A DNA stretch of 34,094 nt from JBCCFX01 sp039029515 (GCA_039029515.1 JBCCFX010000009.1:1-34094); one strand, 5' to 3'. Positions 8,400 through 16,864 are shown, counted from the first letter of the stretch. Numbers and translations: made by a program. The notes: generated from the sequence alone by a model not told the origin.

Positions 8400-8405
8400 T
8401 ATACT
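8400..8405 (+). promoter_or_regulatory. -10-like box before the disordered-protein gene
   Basis: TATACT (5 of 6) ends 6 bases before the ATG at 8412, so the transcript would begin at about the ATG. No Shine-Dalgarno and no clear -35 is visible. Confidence 0.4.
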
Positions 8406-8411
8406 TCAATC

Positions 8412-9173
8412 ATGCCGACAGGTGGAATTCTCACAATTGTCTTGATGGTTGCATACGGTCTCATCCAGATCGCACTGCAGAGTCAGAGTAAGAAACAGCA
8501 GGCGTCAAAACGATCATCGACGCCGACGTCTGCGCCGCGACCGACAGCGCCGGCTCAGCGCGGTGCGTCCACCCAGGCAACGACCGGTCCGGTTCCGGGG
8601 CAGCCCGAGGCTGGCTCGGCATCCCGACGGGACGATCTCGCCGCACGCAGAAAGGCGCAGCTCGATCAACTGCGACAGCGACGCCAGCAGCGACAGGGTG
8701 CGCCGGCGAGCGGCCCGCCTCAGCCGGAATCCGTTCAAGCACGGCAAGAGCGGTCACAGGCAGCCAAGCGTCAAGATCGCCGGGAAATCAAGGAAGTCGA
8801 AGCGACACGTGCCGGTCTTCAGCGCAATCGCAATCAGTACGGCCAGGCCCGCGAGCAGGAACGCGATGATCGTCCGCTGGAGGTCGCTCGACAGAAGAAG
8901 CGATCGGACCAGCGCAGGCGCAGAGAGGCGGCACAGGCGGCCGCAGTTGCTCGCGAGGCTGCGGCACAATCAACCGTGGCGCAAGCAGATGCCGTCGTAC
9001 AGCCCAAGGCGGCCTCGCCGTTCGCGATTCGTGAAGCGAAGGACGCCCGATCCTCATCGCTGCGCCAGGCACTCAAGAGCCGAGAGACGCTCCGGAACTT
9101 GTTCGTGATGAAGGAGCTCCTCGAGGAACCTGTCTCGCTCCGCGAGAACCACCTCGAGCGTTACAGTTCCTGA
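8412..9173 (+). CDS. Charged, probably disordered protein with an N-terminal membrane segment
   Basis: A 253-residue protein of unknown function. Residues ~4-20 (GGILTIVLMVAYGLIQIAL) form one hydrophobic helix. The rest is low-complexity, rich in Gln, Arg, Ala, Ser, Pro and Glu, with charged helical stretches such as RKAQLDQLRQRRQQRQ. The last ~45 residues (from about SPFAIREAKD to the end) are more ordered, with ALKSRETLRNLFVMKELLEE resembling a short helical interaction motif. The pattern suggests a membrane-tethered linker that presents a C-terminal helix, but no partner is evident. Start 8412 is chosen over an upstream in-frame codon at 8343 that lies inside the ATPase gene. The long reading frame and absence of a better frame support a real gene. 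Confidence 0.65.
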   Translation: MPTGGILTIVLMVAYGLIQIALQSQSKKQQASKRSSTPTSAPRPTAPAQRGASTQATTGPVPGQPEAGSASRRDDLAARRKAQLDQLRQRRQQRQGAPASGPPQPESVQARQERSQAAKRQDRREIKEVEATRAGLQRNRNQYGQAREQERDDRPLEVARQKKRSDQRRRREAAQAAAVAREAAAQSTVAQADAVVQPKAASPFAIREAKDARSSSLRQALKSRETLRNLFVMKELLEEPVSLRENHLERYSS

Positions 9174-9193
9174 ACCCTCTCCGGATCGCGGCA

Positions 9194-9208
9194 GATTCGC
9201 GGCGAATC
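9194..9208. repeat. Short inverted repeat upstream of the aminopeptidase promoter
   Basis: GATTCGC and GCGAATC flank a single central G (9194-9208). It lies just upstream of the -35-like element at 9216. It could be an operator or the end of the preceding transcript; nothing decides between these. Confidence 0.3.
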
Positions 9209-9215
9209 GCGTGAG

Positions 9216-9245
9216 TTGCCGACGCAATCGCGACGTTGGTATACT
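9216..9245 (+). promoter_or_regulatory. Promoter of the aminopeptidase-acc operon
   Basis: TTGCCG (9216-9221) and TATACT (9240-9245) are separated by 18 bases. The -10 ends 8 bases before the ATG at 9254, predicting a leader of 0-2 bases. There is no Shine-Dalgarno. Confidence 0.5.
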
Positions 9246-9253
9246 CTCGGCCC

Positions 9254-10402
9254 ATGTCCACCGCCCAACAAACCACGCTGCCGTCAGACCTGCATCAGGC
9301 GACGGGTCATCGCCTCAATCGGCTTCGTGACACGTTCAGCGACGCTGGCATCGATGCGATGCTGGTCGGACATGAGGACGACATTCGGTACCTGACCGGC
9401 TTCTGCGGCCATGACACCGAACTCCTCGTCACGCCCGATCACACCACGATCGTCTGCGACAATCGATACGACACATCGCTTGAGCCGTGGCGCCATGCAG
9501 ATGGCTTTACCGTGGTCATGGGAACGCGGCATCGTCTCAGCGATTCCGTTCGAGAATTGGCGGCGAGCGCCCACATTCGACGTCTCGGCGTGCAGGCAGA
9601 TCGACTCACCGTCATTGGATTCCGGTCCCTTGCCACAGCGCTTCCGGATCTCCAGGTCGTTGAGACCACAAACCTCGTCACGCGTCTGCGACAGAACAAA
9701 GATGACCTTGAAATCGCTGCGATCCGACACGCGATTCGCGTGCATCACGAGGCACTGACCGCGACGATGCAGGCGGTCGAGATCGGCATGACCGAGCGCG
9801 AGCTCTACGCGGTCCTCGATCATGAGATGAAGAACCGTGGGGCAACCGCACCAAGCTTCGATGCCATCATCGGCGTTGGTGCGAACAGCGCACTGCCGCA
9901 CCATGAGACGGGCGACACGCCGATCACCGAAGGCGTGTTGTTGATTGATGCCGGCGCCAGCGTGAACGGCTACTGTTCTGACATCACGCGAACCTTCGGG
10001 GTCGGTTCGATGCCGGACACGATTCGCGAGATCTATCAGGTCGTCCTCGATGCGCAGATTGCGGCCATCGAATACGCTCGACCCGGTGTGACCTGCGCTG
10101 ACACGGACAAGGCTGCTCGTGACGTGATCGAAGCTGCTGGATACGGCAAGTACTTCGGCCACGGCCTCGGCCACAGCATGGGCATCAACGTCCACGAATC
10201 TCCGTATTTCAACCACCTTGAAACCACCACCGTGCTCGAACCCGGCATGATCATGACGTTCGAGCCCGGCATTTACATTCCCGGCGTGGGGGGCGTTCGC
10301 ATCGAGGATGATGTGCTGATCACCGAGACTGGCACCGATATTCTCAGCGAATGGCCCAAGCAGCTTGATGACATGATCATCACACCTGCAGGCAGCCGGT
10401 AA
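9254..10402 (+). CDS. M24 metallopeptidase, Xaa-Pro aminopeptidase/dipeptidase
   Basis: A 382-residue cytoplasmic peptidase that removes N-terminal residues before proline or splits Xaa-Pro dipeptides. The N-terminal creatinase-like domain (to about residue 130) contains DDIRYLTGFCG. The C-terminal pita-bread domain holds the five dinuclear metal ligands: two Asp in LIDAGASVNGYCSDITRTF, His in GHGLGHSMG, Glu in TFEPGIYIPG and Glu in VRIEDDVL. All are intact. Length fits PepQ/YqhT-type enzymes, shorter than PepP. It precedes accB by 12 bases and shares an operon with accBC, an arrangement seen in other bacteria where efp often lies between; efp is absent here. Start 9254 is preferred to an in-frame codon at 9236 because it follows the TATACT box and fits homologue length. 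Confidence 0.93.
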   Translation: MSTAQQTTLPSDLHQATGHRLNRLRDTFSDAGIDAMLVGHEDDIRYLTGFCGHDTELLVTPDHTTIVCDNRYDTSLEPWRHADGFTVVMGTRHRLSDSVRELAASAHIRRLGVQADRLTVIGFRSLATALPDLQVVETTNLVTRLRQNKDDLEIAAIRHAIRVHHEALTATMQAVEIGMTERELYAVLDHEMKNRGATAPSFDAIIGVGANSALPHHETGDTPITEGVLLIDAGASVNGYCSDITRTFGVGSMPDTIREIYQVVLDAQIAAIEYARPGVTCADTDKAARDVIEAAGYGKYFGHGLGHSMGINVHESPYFNHLETTTVLEPGMIMTFEPGIYIPGVGGVRIEDDVLITETGTDILSEWPKQLDDMIITPAGSR

Positions 10403-10414
10403 GGATCCAACTCC

Positions 10415-10888
10415 ATGATCGACATTCGAAAGCTCAAAGAGCTCGTGCGCCTGATGGTTGCCAACGAACTCACCGAGCTCGTCCTTCGGGACAGCGAAGA
10501 AGAAGTCACGCTGCGTCGACCAAGTGCGCATCAGGCGGTCGCCGCCGCGCCAGCCGCGGCTCCAGTCGTACAACACGCCGTCGCGGCCACGCCTGCAGTC
10601 GTGGAGACACCTGCTGCGAAGGCTGACGCGCCAACTGAGGACGTCAATGTCTCGCTCATCGAAAGCCCGATGGTTGGCACGTACTATTCTGCGCCGAATC
10701 CGGATTCGAGTCCGTTCATCAACGTCGGCGATCGCGTATCGCCCGACACGGTGATCTGCATCATCGAAGCCATGAAGATCTTCAACGAGATCAAGGCTGA
10801 AACGAGCGGGACGGTGCACAAAGTCTGCGTGCAGAATGGCGACTCGGTGGAGTTCGGTCAGCCATTGTTTGAAATCAAGCCCGACTGA
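10415..10888 (+). CDS. accB: Biotin carboxyl carrier protein of acetyl-CoA carboxylase
   Basis: A 157-residue protein that carries biotin between the carboxylase and carboxyltransferase sites in malonyl-CoA synthesis. An N-terminal helical domain (1-36) is followed by an Ala/Pro-rich flexible linker (~40-75) and the biotinyl domain (~80-157). The biotinylation site is the Lys of EAMKIF (Lys121), and the thumb-bearing GTYYSAPNPDSSPF segment typical of AccB is present. An AAGGA Shine-Dalgarno lies about 10 bases before the start. accC follows after 50 bases. Confidence 0.97.
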   Translation: MIDIRKLKELVRLMVANELTELVLRDSEEEVTLRRPSAHQAVAAAPAAAPVVQHAVAATPAVVETPAAKADAPTEDVNVSLIESPMVGTYYSAPNPDSSPFINVGDRVSPDTVICIIEAMKIFNEIKAETSGTVHKVCVQNGDSVEFGQPLFEIKPD

Positions 10889-10938
10889 CGGGATACCGAG
10901 CGACGGCCATCACGGTTCCGTCGGGGACACCTTGCGCC

Positions 10939-12288
10939 ATGTTCTCACGCATACTCATCGCAAATCGGGGCGAGATCGCCCTCCGCATCATTCGAGCGGC
11001 TCGCGAACTCGGTATCGAGACCGTCTGTGTCTATTCCGAATCTGATCGGAACGGGCCATGGCTTCGCTACGCCGACGAGAAGATCTGCATCGGTCCCGGA
11101 CCCGCCGCAGACTCGTACCTCCGAATCGATCGCATCATCTCTGCCGCTGAAGTCAGCAACGCCGAGGCGATTCATCCCGGCTACGGTTTCCTCGCAGAGA
11201 ACGCGCACTTCGCCGAGGTCTGTCGTGATTGCGAGATCCAGTTCATCGGCCCGAGCCCGGAAGCGATGGCGCTGCTCGGTGACAAGATCTCCTGCAAGCG
11301 GATGGCCAAGCAGGCCAAGACACCGATCTTTCCGGGGAGTGATGGCGCCATCGAGGATCCCGATGAAGCGATTGAAGTCGCTGAAGGCATCGGATTCCCC
11401 GTGATTGTGAAAGCCGCCGCAGGTGGCGGGGGACGCGGCATGCGCGTTGCCCATGATCTCGATGAACTCAAGGCGGGCCTGAACGCCGCGCGGCAGGAGG
11501 CCGAAGCCGCATTCGGCAACGGCGCGGTCTACGTGGAGAAATACCTGCCGCGTGCACGACACGTTGAAATCCAGGTGCTTGGTGATCAACACGGTAACGC
11601 TGTGCACCTCTATGAACGCGACTGCACGTCACAACGTCGCCACCAGAAGTTGATCGAAGAAGCACCCGCGCCAAACGTCAATACGAAGAAGCGCGATGCC
11701 ACGGCGAAGTCTGCGGCCGAGTTGATTCGCAAGGCTAACTACGCCGGCGCAGCCACTGTCGAGTTCCTGATGGATGATGATGGCAACTTCTACATGCTCG
11801 AAGTGAACACGCGCGTGCAGGTGGAACATCCGGTCACGGAAATGATCACCGGCGTCGACATCGTCAAAGAGATGATCCGAATCGCGGCCGGCGAACCGTT
11901 GTCCTACAAGCAGAAGGACATATCGATCAAAGGCCACGCGATTGAATGCCGGATCAACGCCGAAGATCCTTCGCGCAACTTCATGCCGCAAGCGGGCGTC
12001 GTCGAACACTTCGTCCCGCCGGGCGGACTCGGCGTTCGAGTCGAATCACACGTCGAGCCTGGCTATCGCATTCCGCCTGACTACGATTCGATGATCGGAA
12101 AACTGATCGTACACGGTCGGACGCGTGATGAAGCCATTGCACGCATGCGAGGCGCACTGTCGGAATTCCAGATCGGCCCCGGCGCGACGACGATCCCGCT
12201 CCATCTTCGACTGATGGATGAACGGCAGTTCGTCGAGGCCGACTTCGACATCAAGTATGTCGAAGGCCTGCTCGAAGACGACATGTGA
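10939..12288 (+). CDS. accC: Biotin carboxylase subunit of acetyl-CoA carboxylase
   Basis: A 449-residue ATP-grasp enzyme that carboxylates the biotin of AccB using bicarbonate and ATP. Visible landmarks are the N-terminal FSRILIANRGEIALRIIRA, the HPGYGFLAEN segment, the glycine loop KAAAGGGGRGMRV, the ERDCTSQRRHQKLIEEAPAP segment, and FYMLEVNTRVQVEHPVTE with the catalytic Glu/Asn/Arg residues. Length is exactly that of E. coli AccC. No strong Shine-Dalgarno or -10-like box precedes the ATG, so translation presumably depends on the upstream operon genes. The stop is 12 bases from the end of the converging cvpA-like gene, with no visible terminator between. Confidence 0.98.
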   Translation: MFSRILIANRGEIALRIIRAARELGIETVCVYSESDRNGPWLRYADEKICIGPGPAADSYLRIDRIISAAEVSNAEAIHPGYGFLAENAHFAEVCRDCEIQFIGPSPEAMALLGDKISCKRMAKQAKTPIFPGSDGAIEDPDEAIEVAEGIGFPVIVKAAAGGGGRGMRVAHDLDELKAGLNAARQEAEAAFGNGAVYVEKYLPRARHVEIQVLGDQHGNAVHLYERDCTSQRRHQKLIEEAPAPNVNTKKRDATAKSAAELIRKANYAGAATVEFLMDDDGNFYMLEVNTRVQVEHPVTEMITGVDIVKEMIRIAAGEPLSYKQKDISIKGHAIECRINAEDPSRNFMPQAGVVEHFVPPGGLGVRVESHVEPGYRIPPDYDSMIGKLIVHGRTRDEAIARMRGALSEFQIGPGATTIPLHLRLMDERQFVEADFDIKYVEGLLEDDM

Positions 12289-12300
12289 TCGGTGTCCAGG

Positions 12301-14040
12301 CTACTCCTGCGGTCCGACATACACCTGCATTTTGCCGACCGTGACATCATCCCAGTCGAAGCGCACGAGGTTCGTTTCGGTGGGAATGTAGAACATCAGA
12401 CGCAACTTGAAGTCGCCTCGCGTAGGTACACGCGGGAAGTCGGCACGTCGGCCAAGTTTCTTGCCCGGCTCAAGCTTGATCTCATTCTTATCCGGCTTCT
12501 CGTAGAAGTAACCGACCGGGAAGTACTCGTTGCCATCCGTATCGATCAGGTGAACATGTGCCTTCTCCGAGATCGCTTCATTCTGGTAGAGACGATCGAT
12601 GAACAGGTTGGCAACTGATCGCTGGCTGATATCCACCATCACCATGCGCGTGTCCGGCGGCTCATAGAACGTATCGATCAGCAGTTGCTTGCTGATTCGC
12701 CCGTTGTGCCGCTTCGGGAAGACGCCGAATCCCTTGGTGAGTTGACGATCATTCTCATCCATGCTGGACAAGTCGTTGAGGTTGATCCGCACCGGACGGG
12801 TTGAGTTCGTGACTTCAACCGCCTGATCAATCGAACCGCCGAAGACGATGTCGACAGCCGTCGCAGCTTTGATTCCTGCAACGTATTCCCGCAGTGCTCG
12901 ATCCTTCTCCTCGCCTTCCGGCATCGAAATAATCGATTCGAGCGCTTCAGCCACACGCGGATCGAGTTCCGAATTTCTGCTCAATGAAGTTGAGGCGAAG
13001 CGGCCGATCAACCCTGCTGGCGGCAGTTCCTCTGCTTCCGGCATGTCATAGCGTGCATTTCGGATCTGAATGAATCGAGGCTGGAAGCCTGATGGCACGC
13101 GAAACTTGAACATGATCAACGATTCGTTTCGGCCCGTGATGCTCGTCGCGTAGTTCGTTGAACTGTCAAACGTGAACTCATCGAACGGGAGCGGATTGGC
13201 CCGCGAACCCTTGATGTCCTGCATCCAGCCGCTCGGATGGACGACCGGCGCCGTTGAACGCCCCTTCGCCCAGCCGATCAATCGCACCTGCGATGACGAC
13301 AGCGCCAACTGATCAGCAAAGTCTGATGCGCGCTCGTTGAATTCAACCATCACACCGACGGTCGAATCATCCGGCTGCCAGTAGAGATTCTTGACGTCAG
13401 CGGCATCCTTTGGCATCGCGAGCGCGCCCTTGCCATCGCTGAACGTGTCACGAACGAGATATGCCTGCTTGTGGAGATCCGGGCTGTACTGGTACAGCGG
13501 GGTGCGCGAGAAGTCAGGATACAGTGCGCCACCGCTCAACAACGAGTAGAACTTCGCGGTGAATTCTTCGGCGGGAACCCACAGCGCATTCAAGCGTGCG
13601 CTTTGCACTTCGCCCGTACGCTCGGCGCGACCGTAGCCGCGATAGCCCATGATTTCCGAGTGCGAGTAGATGAAGCCGCAACCAAGCAACAGAATGCCTG
13701 TTGTGATCGTGCCCGAACCGAGTCCGCAGATGCCGCCGCCAACGAGGTCCGCCACGCGAGGAATACCCACGTTATTCGGTACCAGCCGGTCGCTTGCAAT
13801 TCGGAAGACCACAAGGCAGATCGCGAACATGCCGATGAGCGCAGTGCCCCAGGCGTACTGATCAAATCCACCGCCGCGAATCATCAGGTTCGCGACCAGT
13901 TCCCAGAATCCGATCGCGACGGCGCCGGCAAGCACGACGGCAAGCAGGTGCAGAAGCGAACTCAGGAATCCCTGATTGGCCCACCAGTAGGTGATGAGCA
14001 GAATCAGCAGAATGACGGCGATATTGAATCCGATCTCCAT
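12301..14040 (-). CDS. CvpA-family membrane protein with a very large C-terminal region
   Basis: A 579-residue protein. The first ~125 residues contain four hydrophobic segments with the CvpA pattern, including IPRVADLVGGGICGLGSG near residues 94-111 (family: DRxxGxxxGxxxG) and an Asn/Gly-rich loop before it. CvpA proteins of about 160-200 residues are inner-membrane proteins linked to colicin V export and envelope homeostasis. Here ~430 extra residues follow; they have no Cys-rich or enzymatic motif that I recognise, contain beta-rich stretches, and probably form an extracytoplasmic or cytoplasmic domain. It is last in the apparent operon pilT - gspE-like - cvpA, starting 45 bases after its neighbour. 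Its CAGGAG Shine-Dalgarno directly follows a GC-rich palindrome. Function is unknown. Confidence 0.8.
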   Translation of the reverse strand: MEIGFNIAVILLILLITYWWANQGFLSSLLHLLAVVLAGAVAIGFWELVANLMIRGGGFDQYAWGTALIGMFAICLVVFRIASDRLVPNNVGIPRVADLVGGGICGLGSGTITTGILLLGCGFIYSHSEIMGYRGYGRAERTGEVQSARLNALWVPAEEFTAKFYSLLSGGALYPDFSRTPLYQYSPDLHKQAYLVRDTFSDGKGALAMPKDAADVKNLYWQPDDSTVGVMVEFNERASDFADQLALSSSQVRLIGWAKGRSTAPVVHPSGWMQDIKGSRANPLPFDEFTFDSSTNYATSITGRNESLIMFKFRVPSGFQPRFIQIRNARYDMPEAEELPPAGLIGRFASTSLSRNSELDPRVAEALESIISMPEGEEKDRALREYVAGIKAATAVDIVFGGSIDQAVEVTNSTRPVRINLNDLSSMDENDRQLTKGFGVFPKRHNGRISKQLLIDTFYEPPDTRMVMVDISQRSVANLFIDRLYQNEAISEKAHVHLIDTDGNEYFPVGYFYEKPDKNEIKLEPGKKLGRRADFPRVPTRGDFKLRLMFYIPTETNLVRFDWDDVTVGKMQVYVGPQE

Positions 14041-14053
14041 GATCGACGCTCCT

Positions 14054-14069
14054 GCGCGCCCGGGCGCGC
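14054..14069 (-). repeat. 16-bp perfect palindrome beside the cvpA-like Shine-Dalgarno
   Basis: GCGCGCCCGGGCGCGC is a perfect palindrome; as RNA it gives a 6-bp GC stem with a CCGG loop. On the minus strand the AGGAG of the cvpA-like gene follows it immediately, about 9 bases before the ATG. It may attenuate transcription or adjust translation between the gspE-like and cvpA-like genes. Confidence 0.5.
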
Positions 14070-14085
14070 GGTGTGGGGGAGATGC

Positions 14086-15765
14086 TTATGCAGCGTCCTG
14101 TGAAGACTTTTTCGCACCGGAGCCCTTCGGGGATGCAATCACCCGAATCAACTCGTTGATTGACGTCTCGCCGTTGACCACCTTGGCGATCGCGGCTTCC
14201 TTCAGATAGATCATCTTGTTTCGACGGGCATGCGCGAGTGCGGCTTTGAGATCACCTGCATTCAGCATCTTGCGTGCCTCGTTGTCGACGACGAAGACCT
14301 CGAAGACTCCGGTCTGGCCGAGGTACCCCGTACCGTTGCAGACGGAGCACTGCTCGATCTTGTTCTTGACCTGCACTTTGCCGCTTTCCGCATACAACTG
14401 CTGCACCTTGCCTGCAGGCAGGTTCAATGCCTTCAACTGCTCAGCGGACGGCGCATACGGTGTCTTGCAGTTCGGGCAGAGCTTTCGCAGCAGACGCTGA
14501 TTCGTCACACCGCGAATGCACGAAGTCGCCTTCTTCACGTCGCCGACGAGCCGCGCCCAATCGCGAATCGCATCCGTCAACGTGTTGGATCGAATCGGCA
14601 CGTAGCACAGCGGTCCGCTCAGGCCGACATCCGCAATGACCTTGGCACTCTCAGGGTCACGAACGTCCGTTGCCAGCAGGACATCAGGATCACGCCGCAT
14701 GATCGACTGCAACTGGGTCGCGTAGTCAACATCCGGATTGCCGGCATCCCACTGCATGTGGTCGACGCCTTCGACCTCACGCATCACTTCGACCTCAAGG
14801 GTCTTGATGTTGGACAAGTACGCATCGTGACGGCTGACGAGACTGTAGCCCGACGTTGTCGCGCCCTGTCCGGACGGCGAGCTGACGAGAACGAGGCCCG
14901 AACTGTCTTCGCCGGTGCGGAAGCCGTTGAGTCGTTCAATCTGCTGCGGCAACAAACCAAGGCCGTCATAGGGACGGTCGTACTGCGCCGCGCGATCGAA
15001 GTCGACGCGCATCTGCTGTCCGGCGGACGAGCCGGTCACCGTCAGTGACAGATCGCGCGTACCCGCTGGGCCGGACACACTGCAGCGACCGGTCTGCCGG
15101 CGGCGTCGATCTTCAACGTTCATGCCGGCGGTATCCATGAGGAACGCAAACAGTCGAGCACCGGCATCTGCGGGAATCGGCTCGCGCTTGAAGCGAACAC
15201 CATCCACTGTCTGTGCCATGGCGCAGCCTTTCGCCGCGAGGGCGAGTTCAACGCGTGAAGCGCGGCCTTCGATTGCCGGGCCGATGACGTCTTCGGCGAG
15301 GATATGCGTTGCGTATGCAGGGTCGTCCTTGGCCGGCACCGATCGCTGCGACTTGGTGGCATCGGTAAACGTCAGGGCCGCATCTCGAGCAGCCTTGGCG
15401 GCTCGTTTCGCTTCCTTACGTTCTTCGGAGTTGCCCGCACCGAGTGAGTACCGCTGTGATTCCGGGACAGCCTCGTTTCGGATCTTCCAGTACGTGAGCA
15501 CCGGCGCGAGCAGGATCATCATGGCGATCGGCCAACTCACCCAGAACAGCGGGATCAGCAATGCGGCAAGGAATGCCACGAAGCCGGCGCTCAGGTGGAT
15601 GACACCCCAGCGTTTGCTGTCGAGATGAAAGTACTTCGCGTCCTTGTCAAGCTTGGCGGAGATCAACCAGGCCCAGGGAATGAACGGTGCGTAGATGAGG
15701 AGCATCTTCCACCACGCCACGTTCACCGCGGTCACGGCATCGGCGAGGAACACGTGCATCTGCAT
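14086..15765 (-). CDS. Membrane-anchored GspE/PilB-like protein with eroded ATPase motifs
   Basis: A 559-residue protein. Two to three membrane segments lie near residues 20-37, 56-75 and 77-93, then an Ala/Lys/Glu-rich linker and a GspE/PilB-type core from ~155. Normal GspE/PilB proteins are soluble hexameric ATPases of type II secretion or type IV pili. Here every catalytic motif is altered: Walker A reads SPSGQGATT (296-304; Ala replaces Lys), the Asp box is LEVEVM, Walker B reads DPDVLLATDVRD (Asp replaces Glu), and both His-box histidines are missing (SGPLCYVPIRSN). The zinc tetracysteine is intact: C430, C433, C473, C476. It should keep the fold and bind zinc but is unlikely to hydrolyse ATP. 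It sits between pilT and the cvpA-like gene, so it may anchor or regulate PilT or a GspE partner at the membrane. Confidence 0.85.
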   Translation of the reverse strand: MQMHVFLADAVTAVNVAWWKMLLIYAPFIPWAWLISAKLDKDAKYFHLDSKRWGVIHLSAGFVAFLAALLIPLFWVSWPIAMMILLAPVLTYWKIRNEAVPESQRYSLGAGNSEERKEAKRAAKAARDAALTFTDATKSQRSVPAKDDPAYATHILAEDVIGPAIEGRASRVELALAAKGCAMAQTVDGVRFKREPIPADAGARLFAFLMDTAGMNVEDRRRRQTGRCSVSGPAGTRDLSLTVTGSSAGQQMRVDFDRAAQYDRPYDGLGLLPQQIERLNGFRTGEDSSGLVLVSSPSGQGATTSGYSLVSRHDAYLSNIKTLEVEVMREVEGVDHMQWDAGNPDVDYATQLQSIMRRDPDVLLATDVRDPESAKVIADVGLSGPLCYVPIRSNTLTDAIRDWARLVGDVKKATSCIRGVTNQRLLRKLCPNCKTPYAPSAEQLKALNLPAGKVQQLYAESGKVQVKNKIEQCSVCNGTGYLGQTGVFEVFVVDNEARKMLNAGDLKAALAHARRNKMIYLKEAAIAKVVNGETSINELIRVIASPKGSGAKKSSQDAA

Positions 15766-15802
15766 AATCGGATTCAGCCTTCTGCTCAGTCCGCGAGTCG
15801 AA

Positions 15803-16864
15803 TCAGCTGATGCCCTTCAGGCGCATCTTCAGTTCTTCCGGCTTCGGCGTGGCTTCCATCGCCACCTTGTTGTGAATGTATTCTTCCTCGACGAGCTTCA
15901 CAAGGGAGCTGGTGAAGTCGATCATGCCTTCTTCCTGGCTCTTCTTGATCACTTCAAGCAACTCACCCTCGCGACCCTCCAGAATGTACTTCTGGACGAT
16001 CGGCGTGTTGATGAGAATCTCGATCGCGGGGATTCGGGGAATGTCTTCGTGCAGCGTCTTCAGCAGCTTCTGATAGACGATGGCCTGGAGGTTGTAGCCG
16101 AGCAGCTTGCCGATCTGTTCGCGCTCGCCTTCCTCAAAGAGGTCATAGATACGTCCGAACGTCTGCCACGCGGAGGACGCGTGAATCGTTCCGAACACGA
16201 GGTGGCCGGTTTCCGCCGCGCGAATCGCGGCCTCGAACGTCTCGTGGTCACGCATTTCGCCGACTAGAACGACATCTGGATTCTCACGCACGAGCGCACG
16301 CAGCGCTTCGTTGAAGTTCAGGCAGTCGATGCCGATCTCGCGTTGATTGATCGTCGCCTTGTCGTCCTTGAAGATGTACTCGATCGGATCTTCAATCGTG
16401 ACGATATGCACGCGCTTGCGTTCATTGATGTACTGAAGCATCGAGGCAATCGACGTACTCTTGCCCGAGCCGGTCACGCCTGCGAACAGAATCAAGCCCT
16501 GCGCGCTCAGGGCGATCTCACCGAGACTCTCCGGGAGATACAGCTTCTCGAACGGCAGGATGTTCGACGTGATCAGACGACACGCCAGCGATGGCTTGCC
16601 GCGCGCCATGAACAGGTTCACGCGGAATCGATGATCATCGTCATAGTCGTACGCAAAGTCGATCTGGCCATGATGATGGAAGTGCTTGTACTGACCTTCG
16701 TCCAGAATGTCCTTCGCGATCTGGAACATCAGGTCCGGCGTGCACATGTCCGTCTGCAGGCTCTTCAAAGAACCGCGAACGCGAACGCGCGGCGGCAGAT
16801 CCACCTTCACGATGAGATCCGAGCCGGCGTACTTGATCGTCGCCTGCAGGTATTTCTCGAACAT
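15803..16864 (-). CDS. pilT: PilT/PilU-type retraction ATPase
   Basis: A 353-residue cytoplasmic hexameric ATPase of the type IV pilus retraction family. It begins MFEKYLQATIKYAGSDLIVK, matching the PilT N-terminal domain (family: SDLHL). Motifs are intact: Walker A GVTGSGKST (129-137), Asp box TIEDPIEY (156-163), Walker B VGEMRD (201-206) and His box TGHLVFGTIHAS (219-230). An arginine-rich HHH stretch near 63-65 is unusual. Start 16864 fits the family length and has GAAGG 7 bases upstream. An in-frame ATG at 16948 with AGGAG 7 bases upstream would add 28 residues and is a real alternative. It heads an apparent operon with the degenerate GspE-like gene and the cvpA-like gene. No pilin, pilC or secretin gene is present here. 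Confidence 0.92.
   Translation of the reverse strand: MFEKYLQATIKYAGSDLIVKVDLPPRVRVRGSLKSLQTDMCTPDLMFQIAKDILDEGQYKHFHHHGQIDFAYDYDDDHRFRVNLFMARGKPSLACRLITSNILPFEKLYLPESLGEIALSAQGLILFAGVTGSGKSTSIASMLQYINERKRVHIVTIEDPIEYIFKDDKATINQREIGIDCLNFNEALRALVRENPDVVLVGEMRDHETFEAAIRAAETGHLVFGTIHASSAWQTFGRIYDLFEEGEREQIGKLLGYNLQAIVYQKLLKTLHEDIPRIPAIEILINTPIVQKYILEGREGELLEVIKKSQEEGMIDFTSSLVKLVEEEYIHNKVAMEATPKPEELKMRLKGIS

Noticed and set aside
9284..10819. Long open frame of 511 residues on the minus strand
   Set aside because: It lies wholly opposite the aminopeptidase and accB genes, whose products have unambiguous motifs, and its His/Arg/Asp-rich composition is typical of a codon-bias shadow.
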